Below the pieces are notes generated by a model. The model saw only the letters and a program-made list of their open reading frames with translations. It was not told the origin of the DNA and ran no database searches. A DNA stretch of 9,293 bases from Nitrospirota bacterium. Lineage in GTDB: Bacteria > Nitrospirota > Leptospirillia > Leptospirillales > Leptospirillaceae. Of this stretch, positions 1 to 6,913 are shown one piece after another. The DNA is taken from positions 1 to 9,293 of the forward strand of contig JAJZGM010000037.1 of NCBI GenBank assembly GCA_021828525.1, in the 5' to 3' direction. Within the stretch, counting starts at the first letter, position 1. Each line of letters begins with the position of its first letter. The translations under genes were made by a program, and so were the position numbers.

Positions 1-2307
1 GATCTTTCCAAGTTCCATCTGGGCCAGCGCCTGTCCCGCCCCCGCCGCCGCCCGGAGCCATTCGAGAATCTGGTTTCTTTCAGCCTGAAACTCTCCTTTC
101 AGGGCAAGGATCGAAAGAGTCTCCAGGGCCTCGGGGAAATTTTCATCGGCGGATTTTCTGACCCAGGAAATGCCGTTCTCACGGTCTCCGTCCTCGAGAA
201 GAAGACGTCCCAGGGCAAGCTGGGCCCGGGGGTCTCCCCCGCGGGCGGCGACCTCGAACCATTCCTTTGCCTCTCCCCGGCGATGGCTTTCGAGGTCCCA
301 GGTGGCGAGGAGGTATTGGGCTTCCGGCAGACCTTTCCTGGCAGCGCGTTCGAGGGAGGTCCGGGCCATCTCCGGGTCGCGGGAAAGACCGCCCCGTCCT
401 TCCCGGTGGAAGAAGGCGAGGGCCAGATGGGCCTCCGGAAGATCCTTCTGGACGGCCTGGGCCAGCCATCGCAGGGCCTCCTCGTCGTCCGGCGGATGGC
501 CTCCCCGGCCTTCGATGGAATAGAGGGCCATCTTAAGCATGGCCTGGGGGACGCCCCCTTCGGCCGCCTTCCGATACCAGAATGCCAGTTCCTCGTCGAT
601 CCCAGGCGGATTATCGGAATTCTTTTCAAGGAGGCTGGCAAGACGGAACTGGGCCATGGGAAGATTGGCCAAGGCGGCCTTCCGAAAAAGAATGACGGCA
701 GCCTGGGGGTCTGGTTCCGGGGTTCCCCCGCCTTCCTCGAGGCGAATTCCCCATTCCAGCCAGGCCTCGGGAAGATCTTTTTCCGCGGCGCGCCGGATAA
801 GGTCGCAGGCCTCCCCCTTGTTCGTCTCCAATCCGCCCCGTCCGGTTTCAAGGAAAAGGCCCAATCGCAACATGGCTCCAGGAACATTTTGGTCGGCCGC
901 TGTCCGGTAAAGTTCCGCAGCCCGGATATCATCCGGGGGTCCCCCGGCGCCCTCCTCTGCGATAAGGCCGAGCTGGAAGGAAGCCTCAGCATGGCCTTGA
1001 GCCGCCGAAGCCAGGAACAGGCGAGCGGCCTCTCCGGAATCGGAAGGGAGGTCCTTCCCCTCGAGATAAATGAGGCCAAGGCGGTACTGGGCCTCGCGAT
1101 CTCCAGCCTCCGCTGCCCTGGAAAACCATTTGACGGCTTCGGAGATGTTCCGGGGAACGTGGAGACCCTCCTGGTAGATCTCGCCAAGGGTGGTCAAAGT
1201 GTCGGTCAGACCCTGGTCCCCCGCCCGTTCGAACCACGGGATGGCCTTTGCGGGCTCGCTGTGGCCGCTCAGGATCCCCTTCTGATAAAAAAGTCCCAGC
1301 TGATATTCCGCTTCAGCCAGCCCCTGAGAGGCGGCCTTGGTGAACCAGTAGAAGGCGAGGGAACTGCTCTGGGGCAGAATCCTCCCTTCCAGATGGAGAG
1401 TCCCCAGGACATATTGGGCCTCGGAATCGCCGGAGAGTGCCGCCTTGCGGACCCACTCGATCCCCTGTTCCTCCTGGCGGGGGATCCCCTTCCCCTCCAG
1501 GAGAAGGGCCCCCAGGAGCGCCTGGGCCCGGATGTGGTTCCTTTCGGCGGCTCCCTGGAACCAGAGGGCTGCCTGCGCGACGTTTTGTTCGACGACCCTC
1601 CCTTCGTAATACAGGAGGCCGATATTGAACTGGGCTTCGGGATCCTCCGATTCCGCCGCTCTCATCAGCCAGTCGCGTCCTTCTTCGGGCTGGGAGAAGG
1701 GTTGTCCCTCCTCCATGAGGAGAAGTCCCAGATAGTACTGGGCCCGGCTGTCTCCTTTTTCCGCTGCTTTCCGGAACCAGAGGAGCGCCCTGTCGGAATC
1801 CTTGGGAAGGCTCCGTCCATGGAGGCAGGCCAGCCCCAGATTGAACTGTGCGGCGATATCCCCCGCATGGGCGGCCTCCTCGATCCACTCGACAGGATCG
1901 ATGTCATCCTCAGGGAGGACCTTGGCTTCCAGATAGAGTGTTCCATAGAGGCTCTTGGCCTCGGTCATGCCCTGGCGGGCCGCCTGCTTGATGTAGGAGG
2001 CGCCCCTCGAAAGGGACTGAGGAATTCCCCGTCCTTCAAAAAGCATGAGTCCCAGGTTGTATTGGGCCGCCGCAAGACCTTGTTCGGCCGCCCGTTCGAA
2101 CCAGAGGGCGGCTTGGGAAAGATCCTGGGGAACCCCTTTCCCCTTGAGATGGAGGAGTCCCAGATTGTATTGGGCCCGCGCATTACCCTGATCGGCGGCT
2201 TTCCTTATCAGCTGTGCTGCAGGAACCGGATCGAGCCCTCTCAGGGTGGGAGTCGTTCCGGATTCGTAGGCTTTCAGATTGAAAAGAAGGCCGATTTTAT
2301 GCCACAT
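1..2307 (-). CDS. Large Sel1-repeat (SLR) protein, 3' end beyond window edge
   Basis: The minus strand is open from the proposed ATG (2307-2305) to the window edge: 769 codons with no stop, so the C-terminus is missing. The protein is almost entirely Sel1-like repeats, about 21 units of mostly 36 residues, each an alpha-alpha hairpin with the pattern A-x-x-W-[FVIL]-x-x-A-A-x-x-G-x-x-x-A-Q-x-x-L-G-x-[LI]-x-x-x-G. An example unit segment is AALWFERAAEQG followed by AQYNLGLML. Early units carry a G-[IVL]-P turn; later ones have GRGG or diverge. Repeats of this kind are protein-binding scaffolds related to TPRs, but the partner is unknown. No signal peptide is visible from this start, so the visible part looks cytoplasmic. 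The start is uncertain: GGTGA lies 7 nt before this ATG, but the residues just upstream (SLDGDPI) also fit a repeat, and an in-frame ATG exists at 2436. A candidate sigma-54 promoter at 2443-2457 favours 2307. A role in cellulose production is inferred only from position next to bcs. Confidence 0.88.
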   Translation of the reverse strand, partial: MWHKIGLLFNLKAYESGTTPTLRGLDPVPAAQLIRKAADQGNARAQYNLGLLHLKGKGVPQDLSQAALWFERAAEQGLAAAQYNLGLMLFEGRGIPQSLSRGASYIKQAARQGMTEAKSLYGTLYLEAKVLPEDDIDPVEWIEEAAHAGDIAAQFNLGLACLHGRSLPKDSDRALLWFRKAAEKGDSRAQYYLGLLLMEEGQPFSQPEEGRDWLMRAAESEDPEAQFNIGLLYYEGRVVEQNVAQAALWFQGAAERNHIRAQALLGALLLEGKGIPRQEEQGIEWVRKAALSGDSEAQYVLGTLHLEGRILPQSSSLAFYWFTKAASQGLAEAEYQLGLFYQKGILSGHSEPAKAIPWFERAGDQGLTDTLTTLGEIYQEGLHVPRNISEAVKWFSRAAEAGDREAQYRLGLIYLEGKDLPSDSGEAARLFLASAAQGHAEASFQLGLIAEEGAGGPPDDIRAAELYRTAADQNVPGAMLRLGLFLETGRGGLETNKGEACDLIRRAAEKDLPEAWLEWGIRLEEGGGTPEPDPQAAVILFRKAALANLPMAQFRLASLLEKNSDNPPGIDEELAFWYRKAAEGGVPQAMLKMALYSIEGRGGHPPDDEEALRWLAQAVQKDLPEAHLALAFFHREGRGGLSRDPEMARTSLERAARKGLPEAQYLLATWDLESHRRGEAKEWFEVAARGGDPRAQLALGRLLLEDGDRENGISWVRKSADENFPEALETLSILALKGEFQAERNQILEWLRAAAGAGQALAQMELGKI

Positions 2308-2314
2308 GATGGGG

Positions 2315-2319
2315 TCACC
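2315..2319 (-). promoter_or_regulatory. Putative ribosome binding site of the Sel1 gene
   Basis: GGTGA stands 7 nt before the ATG at 2307-2305. It can pair with the UCACC part of the usual 16S rRNA 3' tail. It is a weak site, but none of the other in-frame ATGs upstream (2436, 2508, 2544) has a well-placed purine-rich site; the one at 2436 has AGGA directly abutting the ATG, which is too close. Confidence 0.35.
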
Positions 2320-2442
2320 GTCCAGGGATGAGGATGAAAGGCTTCCGTTGCGGGAAGTCCGGAATCCTGCAGCCGTCCGGGGGAATCCGGGAAGGGCGCA
2401 GCTCCGCTTCCGTATTTTTTCAGAGGATCGAGCCATTCCTAC

Positions 2443-2457
2443 GCAAGAAATCTGCCA
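2443..2457 (-). promoter_or_regulatory. Candidate sigma-54 (-24/-12) promoter for the Sel1 gene
   Basis: The minus strand reads TGGCAGATTTCTTGC. This matches the sigma-54 core pattern TGGCAC-N5-TTGC with the correct spacing between the GG and GC dinucleotides and one mismatch (G for the C at the end of TGGCAC). Transcription would start near 2431, leaving a leader of about 125 nt before the ATG at 2307. Sigma-54 promoters need an AAA+ activator bound upstream; the paired dyads at 2738-2785 sit about 300 bp upstream, in the usual enhancer range. The match was found by eye and a chance hit is possible. Confidence 0.45.
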
Positions 2458-2550
2458 TACTCTCACGTCCCGAAAACGGGGGTGGCGGGCCTGATATCCG
2501 GGGGTCATTATTGGGGATCCCGATCTTTTCCGTATCGGTGACATCGAGTG

Positions 2551-2592
2551 GATTTCAAATAAAACAAAGGAATATTTCCGATATTTTGTAAG
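2551..2592. other. AT-rich segment between palindrome and promoter
   Basis: About three quarters of these bases are A or T, against roughly 40% for the window. The stretch lies between the paired dyads and the sigma-54-like promoter. AT-rich DNA there would help bending, or could hold an IHF site, although no good IHF consensus was found. It could also hold an ordinary sigma-70 promoter for the Sel1 gene (for example TACAAAAT on the minus strand near 2583-2590), but no matching -35 element is clear. Confidence 0.35.
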
Positions 2593-2737
2593 AAAGACAG
2601 GAATCTGGTCGGAATTTCGTGTGAATAGGACCGGATTGTTCTGACCCGTCCAATTTCAATGATCGGAAAGCCCGGGACCCAAAGGAGTCCTGGTCCGGAA
2701 GTCGGGGGTTTTCAATTCGGGAAAATCCTCTGTCGGA

Positions 2738-2785
2738 TGTCAACCTTTTTGACAAGAGAGCGCCCTCTTGTCAAAAAGGTTGACA
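2738..2785. repeat. Perfect 21-bp inverted repeat made of two TGTCAA-N5-TTGACA dyads
   Basis: The arms 2738-2758 and 2765-2785 are exact reverse complements around the 6-nt loop AGCGCC. Each arm contains its own 17-bp dyad: TGTCAACCTTTTTGACA at 2738-2754 and TGTCAAAAAGGTTGACA at 2769-2785. Their centres are 31 bp apart, close to three helical turns, so two dimers of one regulator could bind on the same face of the DNA. The element begins 42 nt past the bcsQ stop codon and, in RNA, would form a very stable hairpin, but no U-run follows on the minus strand, so it is not a classic intrinsic terminator. GTCGG occurs on both sides, one base from each arm (2732-2736 and 2787-2791). Possible roles are operator or enhancer, 3'-end stabiliser of the bcs mRNA, or remnant of a palindromic mobile element. 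Confidence 0.9.
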
Positions 2786-2826
2786 GGTCGGCGGGCACAC
2801 CTTCCTTTTTCCTCTCGGATCCTGGT

Positions 2827-3933
2827 CTATCCTGCGAGTTTTCCCGCCATCCAGCGGGAGACCTCCACCATCGAGATCGCTGCCGGTGTTTCAGGAAAGA
2901 CATCGAGAAGGCTCTCTCCCCTGGCCTGGGAGAGCTCCACAGTGGAATCTTCGGGAATGACAAAGGGACAGAGCCTTCTCGAGAGGATCTGTCGGAATAT
3001 TTCGTAGATGTCCTGGTGCAGGGGATGGTCCGGAATGAAGCGGTTGAGAACGTAGAAGCGTTCGCAGTACCGGTTTTCTTCCCGTTCGAACCGCTCGAAG
3101 TTCTTTTCCATGTCCTTGACGGAGACAAGGGAGGGGAGGTCGGGCCGGATCGGAGAGAGGAGGATGGAGGAAGTCCGGAGGGAGTCTTGCAGGTCCTGTC
3201 GGGTCATGGGGGGCGAATCGATCAGGACGAACGGGTCGGGATGTCCGGTATTTCCGAAAATGCCGGCGGCCTGTGTCACGATCTCATCCCGCAGCCTTGA
3301 AAGGGCGCCGGATCCCTCTCCCCCACGGAGCTCCTCCGGGTCCGGGCGGACCACAACCATCGGGACGCCGGTTGGTTCGTAGGTATGAAAGGTCCAGCTC
3401 CGGCCCATCCGAATCGATTCTTCCTGCCGGAAATTCATGAAAAGATAGGGGTAAATGCTTGTTTCGTTCAGGTCGATCAGCAGGCAGGGTCTTCCATGGC
3501 GGGCATTTTCGGTCACCAGCACAGAGGAGAGCGTGCTGCGCCCGCTTCCTCCGGCCAGGCTTGAAAGGACCAGGAGGGGCCATTTTGAGGGAGGAGAAGG
3601 AAGGGCCGGAATCAGCTCCGAAACGGCCGCCTTGAGCCCGGGCCATTCTTCCGCTTCCCTGCCGGCCGTCTGCGGAGCCTCGAGGGGTCTGAAGACCTTC
3701 CGGCTCCTTATTGGAGGCGGAAGGAAGACGGAAGAAGAGCCACTCTTCCCGGAAAGCCCCTGAAGTCCGAAGGCAGGAGGGGGCCCGGGGGGGAGAGATC
3801 CCTCTTGCTCCCGCCCATATGTCATTTCCGGAGACCGGAGGGGAGGCTTGTCAAATTCGCGGTAGGGCAAGGCGTTATCCCTGGTTGCGTTGAAAATTTC
3901 CAGAACTCTCTTGATATCTGAGGAGAGACTCAT
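2827..3933 (-). CDS. bcsQ: BcsQ-like MinD/ParA-family ATPase with BcsR-like N-terminus
   Basis: 368 residues from the chosen ATG (3933-3931), which has GGAG 6 nt upstream. An in-frame ATG at 4023 would add 30 residues and overlap bcsC, but has no feature in its favour. The C-terminal two-thirds matches the E. coli BcsQ (YhjQ) pattern: P-loop AGGSGRST (127-134), Walker A' strand LLIDL with Asp154, Walker B FVLID with Asp239, then NRFIPDHPLHQDIYEIF and a final ...RRLCPFVIPEDST segment. Both P-loop lysines of canonical MinD/ParA proteins are replaced (Ala127, Arg132). Residues 4-28 (SSDIKRVLEIF...LPYREFD) resemble BcsR/BcsP N-termini, and about 65-115 is a Pro/Ser/Gly-rich linker. In E. coli, BcsQ and the small BcsR form a cytoplasmic complex required for cellulose secretion. 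The gene follows bcsC by 58 nt. BcsQ assignment is firm; the BcsR-like part is inference. Confidence 0.85.
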   Translation of the reverse strand: MSLSSDIKRVLEIFNATRDNALPYREFDKPPLRSPEMTYGREQEGSLPPGPPPAFGLQGLSGKSGSSSVFLPPPIRSRKVFRPLEAPQTAGREAEEWPGLKAAVSELIPALPSPPSKWPLLVLSSLAGGSGRSTLSSVLVTENARHGRPCLLIDLNETSIYPYLFMNFRQEESIRMGRSWTFHTYEPTGVPMVVVRPDPEELRGGEGSGALSRLRDEIVTQAAGIFGNTGHPDPFVLIDSPPMTRQDLQDSLRTSSILLSPIRPDLPSLVSVKDMEKNFERFEREENRYCERFYVLNRFIPDHPLHQDIYEIFRQILSRRLCPFVIPEDSTVELSQARGESLLDVFPETPAAISMVEVSRWMAGKLAG

Positions 3934-3939
3934 CGTGGT

Positions 3940-3943
3940 CTCC
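3940..3943 (-). promoter_or_regulatory. Ribosome binding site that sets the bcsQ start
   Basis: GGAG on the minus strand sits 6 nt before the ATG at 3933-3931. It is the best-placed Shine-Dalgarno motif among the three in-frame ATGs (4023, 3948, 3933), and the resulting protein begins directly with the BcsR-like segment. Confidence 0.6.
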
Positions 3944-3991
3944 GGCATGGCATCATGGTGCGGTGGATTCCTGGTTTTGTTTTCCGTCGTT

Positions 3992-6913
3992 TCAGTAGAG
4001 AAAATACCACGAGACTCCTTCATATCCCCCGATCCCCGGAAAGGCGGAGGAGTTCAGAAGACCCCCGTCGAAAAGAAGGGAGGAGTGCAGGGGGGCCAGC
4101 CAAAGGCGCAGGGCGATTCCTCCCTGGAAGGCATCATAGGTCGAGTTTCCCTGGGTGATGAATTCGGGACCCAGATCCAGGCGGAAGCGTCGGCTCTTTC
4201 CCTCCCAGACAGGTTTGAGATAGCGCGCCTGAAAATAGACATAATCGATGTAACCGGTGAAGTTGGCGAAAAAGTCCAGCCCTCCCCCTAGGAGATTCCA
4301 GAGGAGATCGGTCTGCAGAAAGAGACCGGTGACTGTTCCGGGAGGGGTGAGGGTCTGGAAGTGCTGGGCGACCGCAACGCCCGCATCTCCTTCCCAGTAC
4401 CCGAAGGATGTCGGGAAGCGGATCCCTATGGCCGGGGTCAGCCCTTCGTAGGATTGGGAGAGGAAGGAGGAGGTGGTGGGCGTCGGATGGTATTCAAAGG
4501 TGAAGGCATTTCCCATCAGAAAAAGATGGAGAAGGGGAGAGGCGCTTTGTCCCGATCCGACCGAATATTGGCCGAGCCCTGTCAAGGGAAGGATGTCTCC
4601 GATCTGGGCATAGTAGTACTGGGTGTACTGGGTGAAGGCCGTTTCTCCGGCCATCAGTTCGAGATGGCCCTTTGAGCGGCGCTCCTTTTCGTGTTCGATC
4701 GCGTCGAGGGCCTTCCGTGCCTGGATCCTGAGAAGGGAAGGGTCCAGGGGCGCGCCGGTCGACTGCGGGGGGAGACGGAGCGACGACAGGGCCGCCTCGA
4801 TGTCTCTTTTGGCCTCGTCATAACGTCCCAGGATCCGGTCATTGTCTGCCAGGGCCAGGAGGATCCGGGGATCGCGGGGATGACGGGAAAGGGCCTCTTC
4901 AAGGGTTTTTCTGGCCTTTGCCGGATCTCCTTCGACCTGATCCAGGCGGGCCTTGAGGACAGCGATTCTGACGCTCTTCGGCCACCGCGAGGTGGCCTCA
5001 TCGATCCAGACCTCCGCCTGAAGGGTGTGACCCGTCGCCATGGCCACCCCCGCAGCGGCTTCAAAGGAGTGGACGGTCGATCCCGGGCCCAGGGTCCGGA
5101 CAAGACGGTAGGCCTGGGCGTTCTTTCCCTGGAACTCGAGGATGGCGGCCTCCTGTTCCCGGTAGAAGCGGTCGGAAGGATGGCGTGCCGCATGGGTCTT
5201 CATAAGAGTGAGCGCCCTGTCGGGGAGGTTTTTTGACAAGAGGTCCTGTTCTTCCCGCAGAGCCCTGAGGTGATGGAGATTCCGAAGTTCAGAGATTTCA
5301 TGGGCTGACAGCCCGGAGGTCTGGTCGAGTCGGTCCAGAAGAATCCCCAGGGGACGATGACTTCCGGATTTCAACATGGCCCAGGCCCAGGCAAGCTCCG
5401 TGTCAGGCGGGCGTGAGGTGGTCAGGACCAGGGCCTTTTCGAAGGCCGCCCGGGCCTCGGCAGGATGGCCGGTGTGGGCGTAGAGCGATCCTTCGGTGAC
5501 AAGAAAGTCCGGGTCCTCTTCGAGGCGTGTCCGGAGGGAGGAGGGCAGGGAGTCGAGCGTGGACTGGGCCTTGGTCTCCTCTCCTTTTCTCTCGTAGAGG
5601 GTCAGGAGCCCCGCCCAGGCCTGGGTCTCTCCCGGGGAGAGGGAAACCGCTCTCCGGTAAAGATCCAAGGCCTCGGAGTCATGGTCCATGCGCGCCGCAA
5701 GACGGCCCCGGGCAACCAGAAGAACCGGCTGATCCGGACGGATCCGGTCGGCCTCTCCATAGGCCTGGTCGGCAGCCTCGAAGTCTCCGTTTCTTTCAGC
5801 GACCCTGGCCTTCTCCATCAGGATCCAGAATGAGGTTTGTGATGAAAGGTCCCTTACCTCACCCGCCTGGGGTCGGGAGAGAGGAAGGCGGCGGGCTTTC
5901 TCAAGCGCCATGCGGGCCTTTCCGAACTGTTTGAGACCCAGGTAGGAGTAGGAAAGTCCGAGCCAGTAGGCGGGATTCGCCGAATCGCGTCCGACGAGAG
6001 CCCGGAAGCGGGAGACCGCCTTTTTGAATTGTCCCTCCTCAAGCGACTGGTAGGCCAGGCGGGATTCAGGCCCGGCTGAGAGGGCAAGCCTTTCGGCAAG
6101 ACGGAGCTGGTCTTCGAGAACCCGGTCGTGCGGGTGGATCTCAAGATAGGACTTGATCTCCGGAATGTTTCGGGGAAGGGTTCCCTCCCAGACCACGACC
6201 TGTCTCCAGGAGGACGAGGCCGTGTCCGAAACGGGGGAGGGTTCCAGGGCCATGGGCTTCAGGATGTCGAGGGCATCCCAACGGGATTTGGGGTTGTAGG
6301 AAAGGATCTTCCCGAGCGCCAGGCGGTAGTGGAGGCTCTCGGGATAAGTGGAGACGAGTTTTCTGAGCTGGCGGACCGCCTCCCGGTATCCTTCGGGGGT
6401 GCGGGACAGGTCGTTGTAGTATTCAACGGCGTACTGGGGAGGCGGCGGGTAGGGACCGAAGGCTTTCTGGTAATGGGTGAGGGCCCGCAGATAAAGGTGG
6501 CGTGCATCATCCCTTTTGGCCCGGGCAATCTCCCTGTCCCAGGCGGGACCCAGCTGGGACTCCCTGGAGAAGGCCGGGAGGACAGGGTCCATGGGATTCA
6601 TCGACCGAAGGACGTTGATGTACCGGGCGGCAAGACGGCGATCCCCGCGCCGGAGAGCGTCGGAGGCGAGGCCGATAAGGGCCGGCCTGTTGTTCGGATC
6701 GAGGAAGAGAAGCTGACGGTAGGTTTGGGTTGCAAGGTCGTCCCGGCCATGGGCCGTCCAGAACTCGGCCTTCTTTTCCAGTGTCAGGCTGACGGGCGTT
6801 GCCGCCAGGGCCTTAAGCGATGGGCTTCCCACGATCATGGCCAGTAAAAGTCCTGCGGGAACGAGACGCAGAATCCGGGTATTCGGATGAAGACTCCCGA
6901 GGCGGGGGATCAT
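3992..6913 (-). CDS. bcsC: BcsC-like cellulose export protein: TPR scaffold plus short outer-membrane barrel
   Basis: 973 residues. Residues 1-38 form a signal peptide: Arg-containing n-region to about 16, a hydrophobic core (LVPAGLLLAMIVG) and a cleavage site near ALAA. From about 45 the sequence is BcsC-like (EFWTAHGRDDLATQTYRQLL, LDPNNRPALIGLA), followed by many TPR units to about 735. The last 230 or so residues (after RRSKGHLELMAGET) alternate hydrophobic and polar positions like beta-strands and end in WYFLY, with the C-terminal aromatic typical of outer-membrane proteins. In E. coli, BcsC has about 1157 residues with a 16-strand barrel of about 370; this barrel is much shorter, and its LGPEFITQGNSTYDAFQGG segment recalls the BcsS family. 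Function: periplasmic scaffold and outer-membrane channel for the glucan. The ATG overlaps the bcsB stop (ATGA), with GGAG 9 nt upstream (6923-6926), so translation is probably coupled. Confidence 0.93.
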   Translation of the reverse strand: MIPRLGSLHPNTRILRLVPAGLLLAMIVGSPSLKALAATPVSLTLEKKAEFWTAHGRDDLATQTYRQLLFLDPNNRPALIGLASDALRRGDRRLAARYINVLRSMNPMDPVLPAFSRESQLGPAWDREIARAKRDDARHLYLRALTHYQKAFGPYPPPPQYAVEYYNDLSRTPEGYREAVRQLRKLVSTYPESLHYRLALGKILSYNPKSRWDALDILKPMALEPSPVSDTASSSWRQVVVWEGTLPRNIPEIKSYLEIHPHDRVLEDQLRLAERLALSAGPESRLAYQSLEEGQFKKAVSRFRALVGRDSANPAYWLGLSYSYLGLKQFGKARMALEKARRLPLSRPQAGEVRDLSSQTSFWILMEKARVAERNGDFEAADQAYGEADRIRPDQPVLLVARGRLAARMDHDSEALDLYRRAVSLSPGETQAWAGLLTLYERKGEETKAQSTLDSLPSSLRTRLEEDPDFLVTEGSLYAHTGHPAEARAAFEKALVLTTSRPPDTELAWAWAMLKSGSHRPLGILLDRLDQTSGLSAHEISELRNLHHLRALREEQDLLSKNLPDRALTLMKTHAARHPSDRFYREQEAAILEFQGKNAQAYRLVRTLGPGSTVHSFEAAAGVAMATGHTLQAEVWIDEATSRWPKSVRIAVLKARLDQVEGDPAKARKTLEEALSRHPRDPRILLALADNDRILGRYDEAKRDIEAALSSLRLPPQSTGAPLDPSLLRIQARKALDAIEHEKERRSKGHLELMAGETAFTQYTQYYYAQIGDILPLTGLGQYSVGSGQSASPLLHLFLMGNAFTFEYHPTPTTSSFLSQSYEGLTPAIGIRFPTSFGYWEGDAGVAVAQHFQTLTPPGTVTGLFLQTDLLWNLLGGGLDFFANFTGYIDYVYFQARYLKPVWEGKSRRFRLDLGPEFITQGNSTYDAFQGGIALRLWLAPLHSSLLFDGGLLNSSAFPGIGGYEGVSWYFLY

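Larger units (their letters stand above)
2308..2826. other. Gene-free intergenic region between bcsQ and the Sel1 gene
   Basis: No convincing gene was found in these roughly 520 bases on either strand. In-frame minus-strand sequence upstream of the Sel1 ATG stays open as far as about 2544, but it is rich in Arg, Ser and Pro without recognisable features and reads like non-coding DNA. The stretch contains a 48-bp nested palindrome (2738-2785), an AT-rich segment (about 2551-2592) and a sigma-54-type promoter match (2443-2457), listed separately. No tRNA or other structured RNA was recognised. Confidence 0.6.

Noticed and set aside
99..1187. A 362-codon open frame on the minus strand, out of frame with the Sel1 gene
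   Set aside because: Its product is Arg/Pro/Ser-rich without recognisable motifs and lies wholly within the Sel1 reading frame.
283..2331. A 682-codon open frame on the plus strand opposite the Sel1 gene
   Set aside because: The minus strand gives a clear Sel1 repeat protein over the same bases. The plus frame has no family features, and its apparent repeats mirror the 108-nt repeat period of the Sel1 gene. GC-rich repetitive genes commonly leave such open antisense frames.
2420..2458. Short leader peptide MADFLRRNGSIL upstream of the Sel1 gene
   Set aside because: It overlaps the candidate sigma-54 promoter, so it would lie mostly upstream of the transcript start. It has only a poor ribosome site and no regulatory codon run or attenuator was seen.
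2672..2698. Short imperfect hairpin (CCGGGACC ... GGTCCGG) as a terminator of the bcs operon
   Set aside because: The stem has a bulge, the loop is about 12 nt and there is no convincing U-run on the minus strand.
2659..3300. A 213-codon plus-strand open frame covering the palindrome and the end of bcsQ
   Set aside because: Most of it is antisense to the conserved BcsQ C-terminus, and its product shows no recognisable feature.
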